A DNA stretch of 33,594 nucleotides from Rickettsia sp. (GTDB lineage Bacteria > Pseudomonadota > Alphaproteobacteria > Rickettsiales > Rickettsiaceae), in NCBI GenBank assembly GCA_023269695.1, contig JAHFPS010000015.1, forward strand, positions 1 through 33,594, written 5' to 3'. Shown here piece by piece: positions 16,531-24,722 of this stretch. A model generated the notes under the pieces. The model was not told where the DNA came from. It ran no database searches and was given only the letters and a program-made list of their open reading frames with translations. A program made the translations under genes and the position numbers. Every line of letters begins with the position of its first letter. Within the stretch, counting starts at the first letter, position 1.

Positions 16531-17607
16531 TATTTTCATCAACAGCCCTCTATCTAAACCATTTAGATCCTTATACACTTGCAGAACTGTATATCCATGA
16601 TTCATAAAAATTTCTGTAACAGATACCGCTTGATTAAAGCCAATCTCTAAAAATAATTTACCGTTTTGTTTTAAAAACCTCTTAGCTTCTTTAGCTATTA
16701 TGTAATATGACGCTAATCCATTATTTTCGGCAAATAAGGCTGAGTAGGGTTCGTATTTTAGAGTCTCAGGAGACATATAAACAGTATCATCAAAGGAAAT
16801 ATATGGTGGATTACTTACGATGATATCAAATTCTTGCTTTGCTAAATTCTCAAACCAGTTACTATTAATTATTGTCAATCTATCAATAACTTTATGTTTT
16901 ATGGCATTTTGGCAAGCAATAGTAATAGCTTCGTTACTTATATCAGTAGCAGTTACATTGACATTGATATTAGCATTTAGCATTTCCAATAATAAGCTTA
17001 CAGCAATACAACCACTACCAGTGCCAAGTTCTAATATTGCTAGCTCTACCCTGATGTCATCCCTGCGAATGCAGGGATCTAGATTCCCGCTTACGCGGGA
17101 ATGACAAGGAACACTAGAACGAGATAGGGCTGGAGGAATGCTAGTCGGGTTGGCTATAACATCCTTTAAAATTGCATCTACAAGAGTCTCGGTATCTTGC
17201 CGAGGAATAAGCACTTTATCATTTATAATAAATTGGTAACTATAAAATTCTTTATATCCTACAATATAGGCTATTGGCTCTAGTAATGTACGTCTATTAA
17301 CCAAATTTGCAAAAATAGTTTGTTGTTGCTGTGTTAATTCTTCTTCTGACCTTGCTAATAAATATTCAATAGATTTATCAGTTGCATGTTGTATCAATAT
17401 ACGTGATTCTAAGTTGGCTGATTTAATACCTACTGCTTGCAATTTGCTAGTAGCATAAATTAAGGACTCTTTTATACTCAAATGATCTGAAGAATTGGCT
17501 CCGCAAAACTGCGGGACATTCGCGTGCTCACGTAGGTTTACTACGCTCCACTCGCTCACCCCTTGTTTTACGTTCCAATTCTTCAGATCATTTGAGTATA
17601 TATTCAT
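16528..17607 (-). CDS. prmC: Peptide chain release factor N5-glutamine methyltransferase, with two repeat-encoded insertions
   Basis: A 359-aa SAM-dependent methyltransferase that modifies the GGQ glutamine of release factors. It has PRQDTE (135-140), motif I LELGTGSGCIA (192-202), and the catalytic NPPYI (266-270). It is about 75 residues longer than usual, and the excess is repeat-derived: residues ~4-45 come from a perfect-armed F palindrome (17473-17600), and residues ~153-186, including SIPPALSRSSVPCHSRVSGN, come from a B/C-type palindrome. Both are in frame; the second sits before motif I in a loop-like position. The ATG overlaps the rluD stop by four bases (ATGA), which fixes the start. 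Many Rickettsia carry prmC fused to trmB; here it ends after the PrmC domain (DRGLLMKI). Confidence 0.93.
   Translation of the reverse strand: MNIYSNDLKNWNVKQGVSEWSVVNLREHANVPQFCGANSSDHLSIKESLIYATSKLQAVGIKSANLESRILIQHATDKSIEYLLARSEEELTQQQQTIFANLVNRRTLLEPIAYIVGYKEFYSYQFIINDKVLIPRQDTETLVDAILKDVIANPTSIPPALSRSSVPCHSRVSGNLDPCIRRDDIRVELAILELGTGSGCIAVSLLLEMLNANINVNVTATDISNEAITIACQNAIKHKVIDRLTIINSNWFENLAKQEFDIIVSNPPYISFDDTVYMSPETLKYEPYSALFAENNGLASYYIIAKEAKRFLKQNGKLFLEIGFNQAVSVTEIFMNHGYTVLQVYKDLNGLDRGLLMKI
17050..17151 (-). repeat. In-frame B/C-type palindromic element inside prmC
   Basis: The palindrome gatgtcatccctgcgaatgc to cccgcttacgcgggaatgac (17053-17104) is joined to the C end ggaatgctagtcgggttggc (17133-17152). 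Translated on the gene strand it gives NPTSIPPALSRSSVPCHSRV then SGNLDPCIRRDDI. The insertion in the glycosylase gene (18686-18823) gives a related peptide in the same frame. Confidence 0.88.
17473..17600 (-). repeat. In-frame F-type palindromic element at the start of prmC
   Basis: Perfect 26-base inverted arms, beginning tatactcaaatgatctgaag and ending cttcagatcatttgagtata, bound a 128-base element. If the outer TA at each end is a duplicated target, the net insertion is 126 bases (42 codons), and removing it restores MNIKESLIYATSKLQ, a normal PrmC N-terminus. Related ends occur at 10285-10304, 24701-24716 and 32516-32541. Confidence 0.9.
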
Positions 17608-18542
17608 GTGATTATCTCCGTAATATCTGGTGGTAGGGGGGATTCAAATTCTAACAATTTACCACTTACCGGGTGGGAAAAACTTATATACCAAGAATGT
17701 AATGCCTGCCTCTTGAAATCAACTAGTTTTTGTGGTACTATGCTATAATTACGGCTAACTTTCCTGCTATTATTACCATAAGTTTGGTCTCCTACCACCG
17801 AATGTTTTAAATGACTCAATTGCACTCTGATTTGATGAGTTCGCCCGGTAGTAAGTCGACATTCTACCATACTTATAATACCATCAAAAAATATCTTCTC
17901 TGTCTTATAATGAGTAACCGCCTCTTTACCACCAAATTTTAAAATAGTCATTTTTTGCCGTAAGATACGGTCTCTGCCAATATTATTTCTTATAACTCCT
18001 TCTTGCGGATTGATAATACCCCAAACGAGTGCTTTATATTTGCGTACAAGATTACGACTTTCTATCTGCTTTGCAAGATGTACATGAGCAAAATTATTTT
18101 TTGCTACCACCATAAGTCCTGATGTATCTTTATCCAAACGATGAACGATGCCTGGTCTTTCTAACCCTCCTATGGTAGATAAAGATTTTGCATGGTGTAA
18201 TAGGGCATTTACCAAAGTATCTTGGTGGTTACCACTACCAGGATGTACTGTCATACCAGCTGCTTTATTGATCACCATTAAATCTTCATCTTCATAAAAA
18301 ATATCAAGTTTAATATCAGCTTCCTGCATTATTAATGGCTCAGGAACTTTAAAAAATACTGAGATAATGTCATTCTCCTTGACCTTAAAGTTAGAATCAG
18401 AAATAATCAAACTATTAACTTGTACTTGGAAGTCACTTATCATCTTCTGAACTTGGCTTCTAGATGTTTTACTGATAATACTTACCAAAGCCTTATCAAG
18501 TCTAAACCCATCTAGATTTTTGGATATGTTATATTCTTCCAT
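17604..18542 (-). CDS. rluD: RluA-family 23S rRNA pseudouridine synthase, RluD-like
   Basis: A 312-aa enzyme that isomerises uridine to pseudouridine in 23S rRNA (RluD acts in helix 69). An N-terminal S4-like RNA-binding domain spans about 12-60 (RLDKALVSIISKTSRSQVQK), and the catalytic domain has GIVHRLDKDTSGLMV with nucleophile Asp137. CRLTTGRTHQIRVQLSHL is the second family signature. Length fits RluD/RluC. Its stop overlaps the prmC start by four bases, so the two genes are probably translationally coupled. Assignment to RluD rather than RluC rests on similarity of pattern only. Confidence 0.88.
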   Translation of the reverse strand: MEEYNISKNLDGFRLDKALVSIISKTSRSQVQKMISDFQVQVNSLIISDSNFKVKENDIISVFFKVPEPLIMQEADIKLDIFYEDEDLMVINKAAGMTVHPGSGNHQDTLVNALLHHAKSLSTIGGLERPGIVHRLDKDTSGLMVVAKNNFAHVHLAKQIESRNLVRKYKALVWGIINPQEGVIRNNIGRDRILRQKMTILKFGGKEAVTHYKTEKIFFDGIISMVECRLTTGRTHQIRVQLSHLKHSVVGDQTYGNNSRKVSRNYSIVPQKLVDFKRQALHSWYISFSHPVSGKLLEFESPLPPDITEIIT

Positions 18543-18568
18543 TACTTAAAATATTTTAAAATAATAAA

Positions 18569-19435
18569 ATGACTCATTTAACAAAAAAAATCAACCAACT
18601 AAAATGGTTGCAAGCAATTGGTATAGATTATTATTTGTCAGAATCAACTATTAATCAGCAAAAAGTACAAATTAATTCTAATATTAAAGCTAAGCCGATT
18701 AGCATTCCACCAGCTCCTCGTTCCAATAGTCCTGGTCATTCCAACACTCTTAATCATTCCAGCCCCCCTGGTCATTCTCGCGTAGGCGGGAATCCAGAGC
18801 CTGTACGGAAACAGGATGACATCATTTCGTTGTCTAGATCTTTGGCTGATTCAGCCGGCAATCTAGAAGAATTAAAAACACTATTAATGGATTTTAACGG
18901 TTGTGATTTAAAGAAATTAGCTAATAAAACAGTATTTGCTGATGGGAATCCACAAAGTTCTATAATGTTTATTGGAGAAGCACCAGGTAGCAACGAAGAT
19001 GCAGAAGGGATACCATTTTGCGGTGAAAGCGGTAAATTACTCGACAATGTCTTAGCTTCTATCAATATTTCAAGAAAACATAATGCTTATATTACTAATA
19101 CAGTATTTTGGCGACCACCAGCCAACCGCCAACCGACACAAGAAGAAATAGATATTTGCCGACCTTTTGTTGAAAAGCATATCGCTTTAATAAACCCAAA
19201 ACTAATTGTTTTAGTGGGAAATGTTGCAGCAACTAGCTTACTTGGCAAAAATGCTGGTATAAGTAAAATCAGACAAGAATATTATTTATATACCAATCAG
19301 TATCTTACCAAGCCAATTCAAACCACTTCTATCTTCCATCCTGCCTATCTTCTTAGACAACCAATGCAGAAAAAAGCCACCTGGTATGATTTAATAAAAA
19401 TCCATGATTATATTAATACAAATATCGAGACATAG
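18569..19435 (+). CDS. Uracil-DNA glycosylase, family 4/5 type, with a repeat-encoded insertion
   Basis: A 288-aa enzyme that excises uracil from DNA. Motif A is FIGEAPGSNEDAEGIPFCGE (134-153) and motif B is SIFHPAYLLR (254-263). GCDLKK (111-116), ITNTVFWRPPANRQPTQEE and LIVLVGNVAATSLLG are also typical. Cys112 and Cys197 fit two positions of a family-4 iron-sulphur site; the other two cysteines are not obvious, so cluster binding is uncertain. Residues ~40-85 (SIPPAPRSNSPGHSNTLNHS and GHSRVGGNPEPVRKQDD) are repeat-derived and lie in the N-terminal linker, away from the active site. The gene is divergent from rluD-prmC, 26 bases apart, so their promoters overlap. Confidence 0.87.
   Translation: MTHLTKKINQLKWLQAIGIDYYLSESTINQQKVQINSNIKAKPISIPPAPRSNSPGHSNTLNHSSPPGHSRVGGNPEPVRKQDDIISLSRSLADSAGNLEELKTLLMDFNGCDLKKLANKTVFADGNPQSSIMFIGEAPGSNEDAEGIPFCGESGKLLDNVLASINISRKHNAYITNTVFWRPPANRQPTQEEIDICRPFVEKHIALINPKLIVLVGNVAATSLLGKNAGISKIRQEYYLYTNQYLTKPIQTTSIFHPAYLLRQPMQKKATWYDLIKIHDYINTNIET
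18686..18823 (+). repeat. In-frame B/C-type palindromic element inside the glycosylase gene
   Basis: The C-type end gctaagccgattagcattcc leads into a short direct repeat (cctggtcattcc, aatcattcc, cctggtcattctc), then a B arm cgcgtaggcgggaatccaga and ggaaacaggatgacatc. The encoded peptide matches the one in prmC in order and frame: SIPPA, then GHSRVxGN, then R-x-DDI. Confidence 0.85.
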
Positions 19436-19437
19436 AG

Positions 19438-19455
19438 CTAGACACTGTTAACAAA
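19438..19455. repeat. Solitary end of the MITE found at 32894-33060
   Basis: ctagacactgttaacaaa lies just past the glycosylase stop and is identical to the terminal 18 bases of the 167-bp element at 32894-33060. The sequence then switches to another repeat (cgtcattagacttcttgcaa), so only one end remains. Confidence 0.8.
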
Positions 19456-19525
19456 CGTCATTAGACTTCTTGCAAAACTCTACTTCTGTTGGTGATTTGT
19501 ACGTCGATGCGGTACTCAAATCACA

Positions 19526-19757
19526 GCTGTCGAAAGTTAGAAGAGGAAGGGGTTTTAGCCAGGGTAGTTTAAAAATCGTATGTGGTCAACGTCATTGCGA
19601 GGAAGACCGTAGGTCGACGAAGCAATCCATAAAAGTAACCAAAAATGGATTGCTTCGTCGGCTTACGCACTCTTCGCAATGACGCAGGTTATTTTTCCAC
19701 AACTTTTAAACTGCCATTATGACCTCTAAAACCCCTTCCTCTTCTAACTTTCGACAG
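19526..19757. repeat. Complete family-E palindromic element
   Basis: Long inverted ends, agctgtcgaaagttagaaga plus ggaaggggtttta, pair with the reverse arm ending cttctaactttcgacagct. Inside are the pair agtttaaaaatcgta/acttttaaact and a full A palindrome (cgtcattgcgaggaagaccg ... gcactcttcgcaatgacgc). The 40 bases to its left (19475-19525) match the left flank of the 16105 copy, so the two share an ancestral insertion or were copied with flank. Confidence 0.88.
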
Positions 19758-19758
19758 C

Positions 19759-19924
19759 TATGGCGTGAGCCGACAAAGCAATTGTAAGTTGTTATCCCCG
19801 CGTAGGCGGGGATCTAAAATAGAGCAAAAAAGCCCTGAGATATTATAGATTCCCGCCTACGCGGGAATGACAACTTACAAATGAATGTGGATTGCCACGA
19901 CCACTACGTGGTTTCGCAATGACG
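19759..19924. repeat. Family-A palindrome with a family-B unit in its loop
   Basis: A left-truncated A arm, gcgtgagccgacaaagcaat, is followed by gtaagttg, the B unit (ttatccccgcgtaggcgggg ... cccgcctacgcgggaatgac), caacttac, and the A right arm ggattgccacgaccactacg ... tcgcaatgacgg. The gtaagttg/caacttac pair also marks the B-in-A unit near 10160, so this nesting was propagated as one piece. Confidence 0.8.
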
Positions 19925-19960
19925 GAGAGGTTATCTAGAACATTAACAGATTAGCTATAG

Positions 19961-20410
19961 TTAATTTTCACTTTCTTGCATTTTCTTGTGATATAAAGCA
20001 CCAAAATCAATAGGATCAATCATCAATGGTTGGAATCCACCATCCTGAGTGGTATCAGCAATAATTTTTCTAGCAAATGGGAAAATCATTGCTGGACAAT
20101 GAATTGCTAATATCATCTGGTGTTGATCTTCTGCTATATTAATTAAGTTAAAAACCCCAGCATATTTTAGGTCTACTATAAATAGCTTATGTTTTTCGCT
20201 CATTGCCTTAGCTTCTATACTTAATTCTACCTCATAAAAATTTTCTTCAGGTAAATTGGAAATATTAAGGTCTAGGAATAAATCAATTTGCGGATTGCGT
20301 TCCAAAGACACTAAAGATTTTGGAGCGTCTGGATTTTCAAAAGATAAATCCTTTATGTATTGAGCGTTAATAGCGATATGTGGCATTTCTTGTTGATTAG
20401 TGTCTTTCAT
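19961..20410 (-). CDS. secB: Protein-export chaperone SecB
   Basis: A 149-aa cytosolic tetrameric chaperone that keeps preproteins unfolded and hands them to SecA. The start [20 protein letters not shown] (14-33), the basic/acidic strand [13 protein letters not shown] and the C-terminal [17 protein letters not shown] (122-138) are standard alphaproteobacterial SecB. It lies 28 bases after dcd on the same strand and is probably cotranscribed with it. Confidence 0.95.
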   Translation of the reverse strand: MKDTNQQEMPHIAINAQYIKDLSFENPDAPKSLVSLERNPQIDLFLDLNISNLPEENFYEVELSIEAKAMSEKHKLFIVDLKYAGVFNLINIAEDQHQMILAIHCPAMIFPFARKIIADTTQDGGFQPLMIDPIDFGALYHKKMQESEN

Positions 20411-20438
20411 AACAAATAGTCCTTTTATATTAAAATTT

Positions 20439-21005
20439 TTAAGTTATTGGCAAGGTAACACCTTGCTGTTTCATATATTTCCCATGACGATCAGCATAAG
20501 ATGTATTACAAGTTTGATCACCTTTTAAAAACAAGAATTGACAAGCTCCTTCATTAGCATAAATTTTTGCCGGCAATGGAGTAGTATTGGAAAATTCTAA
20601 TGTTACATGTCCTTCCCATTCCGGTTCTAATGGTGTTACATTAACAATTATACCGCATCTGGCATAAGTTGATTTACCAACACAAATAACTAGTATATCT
20701 CTTGGAATTTTAAAATACTCAATTGTTCTTGCTAAGGCAAAACTGTTTGGCGGAATAATACAAACATCAACTTCTCTATCTACTAAACTACATTCACTAA
20801 AATTTTTGGGATCAACTATTGCCGAATTGATATTAGTAAATATTTTGAATTCCTTTGAGACTCTTGCATCATAACCATACGAAGATAAGCCATAAGAAAT
20901 AATTCTTTCTGAGTTATTTAATTTAACTTGCGTATCAGTAAAAGGCGTAATCATATTATGTTCTACAGACATTTTTCTTATCCAATTATCAGACATAATG
21001 GTCAT
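20439..21005 (-). CDS. dcd: dCTP deaminase
   Basis: A 188-aa enzyme that deaminates dCTP to dUTP, the main route to dTTP precursors in many bacteria. [14 protein letters not shown] (35-48), [17 protein letters not shown] [13 protein letters not shown], and [19 protein letters not shown], with the catalytic Glu in the WEGH block, are diagnostic. The length equals that usual in Rickettsia. The start [13 protein letters not shown] fits the family; a start at the second Met is possible. It heads a dcd-secB pair. Confidence 0.95.
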   Translation of the reverse strand: MTIMSDNWIRKMSVEHNMITPFTDTQVKLNNSERIISYGLSSYGYDARVSKEFKIFTNINSAIVDPKNFSECSLVDREVDVCIIPPNSFALARTIEYFKIPRDILVICVGKSTYARCGIIVNVTPLEPEWEGHVTLEFSNTTPLPAKIYANEGACQFLFLKGDQTCNTSYADRHGKYMKQQGVTLPIT

Positions 21006-21187
21006 ATATAATTACACATAATATGTTAAATTCTTGAATATAAATGATTAAGTTAAAAATTAAAAGTACTAAAACCTTAATTAACCTCAGTTCGATATAA
21101 TAATTATTCTTATATCAATATTTTGTATAATGGTCCCGATATTTTGGACAGAAAGATAGGAGAAAAGAGATAGAATTCTTTAGCCAA

Positions 21188-21500
21188 AAAAGGAATGCTA
21201 TAGCTGCAAGCCGACGAAGCAATGAATATGGATTGCCACAACCACACGTGGTCTCGCAATGATGAGTTATAGGCCCATACGTCATTGCGAGAAGGCGTAA
21301 GCCGACGAAGCAATCTTGTTTTGTGTCATTCCTGCTCATGGCAGTTTAAAAGTCGCAATTAATAATAGAAAAACCGGTTTTACTTAGGTGAATAACCGTC
21401 TATTAGCGAGGAGCGGCGACGTGGCAATCCATTTTTGGTTACTTTTATGGATTGCTTCGTCGACCTACGGTCTTCTCGCAATGACGGAAGCTATCTAAAA
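21188..21500. repeat. Cluster of three family-A/E palindromes
   Basis: The 600-base gap between dcd and trpS is mostly repeats. 21208-21262 is a short A (gccgacgaagcaatgaatat ... cgtggtctcgcaatgat). 21281-21320 is an A left arm with no right partner. 21338-21500 carries the E-like arm gcagtttaaaagtcgcaatt, the gaaaaaccggttttac block shared with 7909-8145, and an A core with the variant left arm gtctattagcgaggag. Small open frames across it have no coding support. The remaining 100 bases before trpS show nothing clear. Confidence 0.75.
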
Positions 21501-21608
21501 CCTTCCAGGGCTAGCTATAGAACAGAAGGCGAATTGTAACAGATTAAGATAATCTATATAGTGGCTACCTATATTGTATATAAAGCATTAATAGATCATA
21601 ATTAGTTT

Positions 21609-22598
21609 TTACACAACAAAGCCCATTAATTTCTTGATTTCAATAAGAGTTTTAGCGGCGGTAATTCTAGCTTTATCTGCTCCGTTATGTAGTGTAGTTA
21701 TCAGATAATCTTGGTTTTTCATTAACTCTGCATATTTAGTATTAATGGGAGTTAGAGTTGTGATGATAATATCAGCTAGATCATCCTTAAATTTGGCAAA
21801 ACCAACATTTTGGTATTGATCAACTATTGTGTCAACATTAGTACCAGATAAGCTGCAATAAATGTCAATTAAATTGCTGATTTCTGGTCTATTCTGAGGA
21901 TCATAACTGATTTCAGCTAAATGATCTGTTTTAGCTTTTTTAATTTTTTGGTAAATTTGATCCCGACTATCATTTAAATTAATACGAGATAAATCAGATG
22001 GATCAGATTTACTCATTTTCTTACGACCATCTTTTAAGCTCATTATTCTTGATGTGCCTTGAATTAATGGTTCAGGTAATTTTAGTATTTCACAATCAAA
22101 TTTCCTATTGATAATAGCCGCAATATCTCTGGTAAGTTCTAAATGCTGTTTTTGATCATCGCCGACAGGTACTATATCAGCTTCATATAATAATATATCA
22201 GCCGCCATCAATACTGGGTAAGACAATAATCCTAAACCAGCACTTTCCTGGTCTTTTCCCGCTTTGTCTTTAAACTGGGTCATCCGTTTAAGCCAACCAA
22301 GTGGGGTAACACAATTTAATATCCAAGCAAGTTCCGTATGCTCTTTCACCATACTTTGTGCAAATATGGTAGTTTTCTCTGGCACAAGCCCTGTTGCTAT
22401 ATATATAGCAACAGTTTGCAATATAGAAGAGTTTAGTTCTATAGGTGAACGATCTATAGTAATAGCATGCAAATCGGCTAAAAAGAACAAGCAATTATAC
22501 TCATCCTGAATCTTAGACCAATTGACAATTGCCCCAAGATAGTTTCCTAAATGCAGAGCCCCGGTCACTTGACATCCTGATAGAGCTGTTTTTTTCAT
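21609..22598 (-). CDS. trpS: Tryptophanyl-tRNA synthetase
   Basis: A 329-aa class Ic synthetase that charges tRNA-Trp. The HIGH-type motif is HLGN (16-19) in SGCQVTGALHLGNYLGA, and KMSKS is at 194-198 in GRKKMSKSDPSDLSRI. AADILLYEADIVPVGDDQKQ (132-151) is the tryptophan- and dimer-interface block. Length is normal. It starts 52 bases upstream of the tgt stop region on the same strand, so tgt-trpS may be one transcript. Confidence 0.96.
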   Translation of the reverse strand: MKKTALSGCQVTGALHLGNYLGAIVNWSKIQDEYNCLFFLADLHAITIDRSPIELNSSILQTVAIYIATGLVPEKTTIFAQSMVKEHTELAWILNCVTPLGWLKRMTQFKDKAGKDQESAGLGLLSYPVLMAADILLYEADIVPVGDDQKQHLELTRDIAAIINRKFDCEILKLPEPLIQGTSRIMSLKDGRKKMSKSDPSDLSRINLNDSRDQIYQKIKKAKTDHLAEISYDPQNRPEISNLIDIYCSLSGTNVDTIVDQYQNVGFAKFKDDLADIIITTLTPINTKYAELMKNQDYLITTLHNGADKARITAAKTLIEIKKLMGFVV

Positions 22599-22650
22599 TT
22601 AATTTCTCCAAATAAATAAAATTAAAATGTGTGGGATAAAAATTATAACA

Positions 22651-23736
22651 CTAATTGACAAAATCAAAGTCTTTTCCTTGTTGAATATATTGTCTTATTC
22701 TTGACATTAATTCTTGAAAATACACCAAATTATGCCACGTCATAAGTATTGCTCCTAAAATCTCTTTGCTCTTTACCAAATGATGTAAGTAAGCTTTATT
22801 ATAATTTTTACATGCTGGGCATGAACAATTATATTCAAGCGGTTCCTGATCATCTTTATATTTACTATTGCGAATATTGACTATACCATATTTGGTAAAA
22901 GCTTGACCATTCCGACCCGAACGTGTTGGAATAACACAATCAAACATATCTATTCCCCTGGCAACAGCACCAATAATATCAGCTGGTTTACCAACTCCCA
23001 TAAGATATCTTGGCTTATATTTAGGTAATAAATCCGGAGCATAGTCTAGCACTTTTAACATTATCTCTTGTCCTTCACCTACTGCCAGCCCCCCAATAGC
23101 ATAACCTTCAAAATCTAATTCTACTAAATTCTGTGCTGACTCGTCGCGTAGCTCCTGATATATACTTCCCTGTATAATACCAAATTGACCATAACCTTCT
23201 CTTTGAACAAATGCTTTTCTTGATCTCTCTCCCCATCTAGATGTTAATTCCATTGATGATTTTGCTTGCTCAAATGTTGCCGGATATGGGGTACATTCAT
23301 CAAACGCCATGGTAATGGTACTATCGAGAAGATATTGTATTTCAGTTGCCCGTTCAGGAGTTAACATATGCTTACTACCATCAATATGAGAACTAAAAAC
23401 TACTCCTTCTTCTGTAATTTTACGTAATTTTGATAGAGACATCACCTGAAAACCACCTGAGTCGGTAAGTACAGGCTTTGACCAGTTCATGAATTTACGC
23501 AAGCCCCCAAGCTTGGCAATTCTTTCAGCACCTGGTTGCAGCATTAGGTGATAAGTATTACCAAGTATTATATCAGCTCCGGTAGATTCCACCACTTCCG
23601 GTAACATAGCTTTTACTGTAGCTTTCGTGCCGACTGGCATAAAAGCGGGGGTATGTATTGAACCATGTACCGTAGTTATGACACCAGTTCTGGCTTTTTT
23701 ATGTTGAGACTGTAAGTCAAATGAAAATTTTTGCAT
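22651..23736 (-). CDS. tgt: tRNA-guanine(34) transglycosylase
   Basis: A 361-aa enzyme that swaps guanine-34 of GUN anticodons for preQ1 on the way to queuosine. DSGGFQ with Asp92, GGLAVGEG (215-222), the nucleophile-bearing [20 protein letters not shown] (261-280), and zinc ligands Cys304, Cys306, Cys309 and His335 are all present. Length is that usual in Rickettsia. It pairs functionally with QueH at 1934-2569. No preQ1-synthesis gene is in the window. It is followed on the same strand by trpS. Confidence 0.97.
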   Translation of the reverse strand: MQKFSFDLQSQHKKARTGVITTVHGSIHTPAFMPVGTKATVKAMLPEVVESTGADIILGNTYHLMLQPGAERIAKLGGLRKFMNWSKPVLTDSGGFQVMSLSKLRKITEEGVVFSSHIDGSKHMLTPERATEIQYLLDSTITMAFDECTPYPATFEQAKSSMELTSRWGERSRKAFVQREGYGQFGIIQGSIYQELRDESAQNLVELDFEGYAIGGLAVGEGQEIMLKVLDYAPDLLPKYKPRYLMGVGKPADIIGAVARGIDMFDCVIPTRSGRNGQAFTKYGIVNIRNSKYKDDQEPLEYNCSCPACKNYNKAYLHHLVKSKEILGAILMTWHNLVYFQELMSRIRQYIQQGKDFDFVN

Positions 23737-23807
23737 GTTGTTGTATTTACCTAAACTGATTCAATGCACATATAGCTAACCCGATTAACATGACTATTAG
23801 TGCTAAG

Positions 23808-23836
23808 TTGTTTTTGTAGTATATATGATATATAAT
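23808..23836 (+). promoter_or_regulatory. Candidate sigma70 promoter of mutM
   Basis: ttgttt (23808-23813), a 17-base spacer and a perfect tataat (23831-23836) lie 28 bases before the mutM ATG. Spacing is optimal and position sensible. A half C-type repeat end (atagctaacccgattaacat) lies just upstream at 23772. Confidence 0.6.
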
Positions 23837-23864
23837 AAATTAAAAATAATATTAAAATGTAAAA

Positions 23865-24683
23865 ATGCCTGAACTTCCTGAGGTTGAAACATTAAAACGC
23901 TGCCTAGAACAGCGAATAGTAGGGGCTACCATCAACAAACTTGACAAAAGACGAGATAATATACGTTACAAGTTGAGCGATCAGTTAGAATCAGATGTAA
24001 AATCAGCAAAAATTATCGCCCTAAGGCGTAGGGCAAAATATTTGCTAATTGATCTAGATAATTATTATTCGATTATTGTCCATCTGGGTATGACCGGCAG
24101 GCTAACGTTGCAACCTAGCGATTATCAACTAGAAAAGCATGATCATGTGATCTTATCTTTGGGGAGTTGTGAAAAGTTAGTTTTTAACGATCCACGACGT
24201 TTCGGTATGATTTATACCGGACAAACAAAGCTCATTGAAGAAAAATTTTTAGCAAATTTAGGCGTAGAACCTTTATCAGAGGATATGTCGTATGAATATC
24301 TAAAAATAAAATTGCTGAATCGCTCTGTTCCGATAAAAAATTTGCTAATGGATAATCGGATTATTGTTGGTGTTGGTAATATATATGCCTCTGAGAGCCT
24401 TTTTATTGCTAAAATACATCCAGGCAGACTGGGTAGTAGTTTATCAAACAACGAAATAAGTAATTTGTTGTTAGCCGTTAAACATGTCTTAACGAAGGCT
24501 ATATTAGCAGGCGGAACCACTCTCAAGGATTTTGTTAGCGGTGATAGTAAACCTGGTTATTTCCAACAAGAATTACAAGTCTATGCCCGAGAAAATAAAA
24601 AATGCCTAAACTGCAATGAAACAATAAGGAAAATAACACAATCCGGTAGGACTAGTTTCTATTGTTCTACTTGCCAGAAATAA
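23865..24683 (+). CDS. mutM: Formamidopyrimidine-DNA glycosylase
   Basis: A 272-aa bifunctional glycosylase/AP lyase that removes 8-oxoguanine and formamidopyrimidines. The N-terminus MPELPEVETL has catalytic Pro2 and Glu3; Lys58 (RRRAKYL) is the conserved lysine. The helix-two-turn-helix NRIIVGVGNIYASESLFIAK spans the middle, and a zinc finger with Cys247, Cys250, Cys267 and Cys270 ends the protein. Complete. It is divergent from tgt and convergent with trhO; 39 bases separate the two stops, and that gap contains an F-type repeat tip (caatcatttgagtatac). Confidence 0.97.
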   Translation: MPELPEVETLKRCLEQRIVGATINKLDKRRDNIRYKLSDQLESDVKSAKIIALRRRAKYLLIDLDNYYSIIVHLGMTGRLTLQPSDYQLEKHDHVILSLGSCEKLVFNDPRRFGMIYTGQTKLIEEKFLANLGVEPLSEDMSYEYLKIKLLNRSVPIKNLLMDNRIIVGVGNIYASESLFIAKIHPGRLGSSLSNNEISNLLLAVKHVLTKAILAGGTTLKDFVSGDSKPGYFQQELQVYARENKKCLNCNETIRKITQSGRTSFYCSTCQK

Positions 24684-24722
24684 TAGAGGAAACGGAGTCA
24701 ATCATTTGAGTATACATCTATA

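Noticed and set aside
21110..21339. Two overlapping minus-strand frames upstream of dcd
   Set aside because: They translate family-A repeat arms (LRRLTPSRNDV and similar) and have no independent support.
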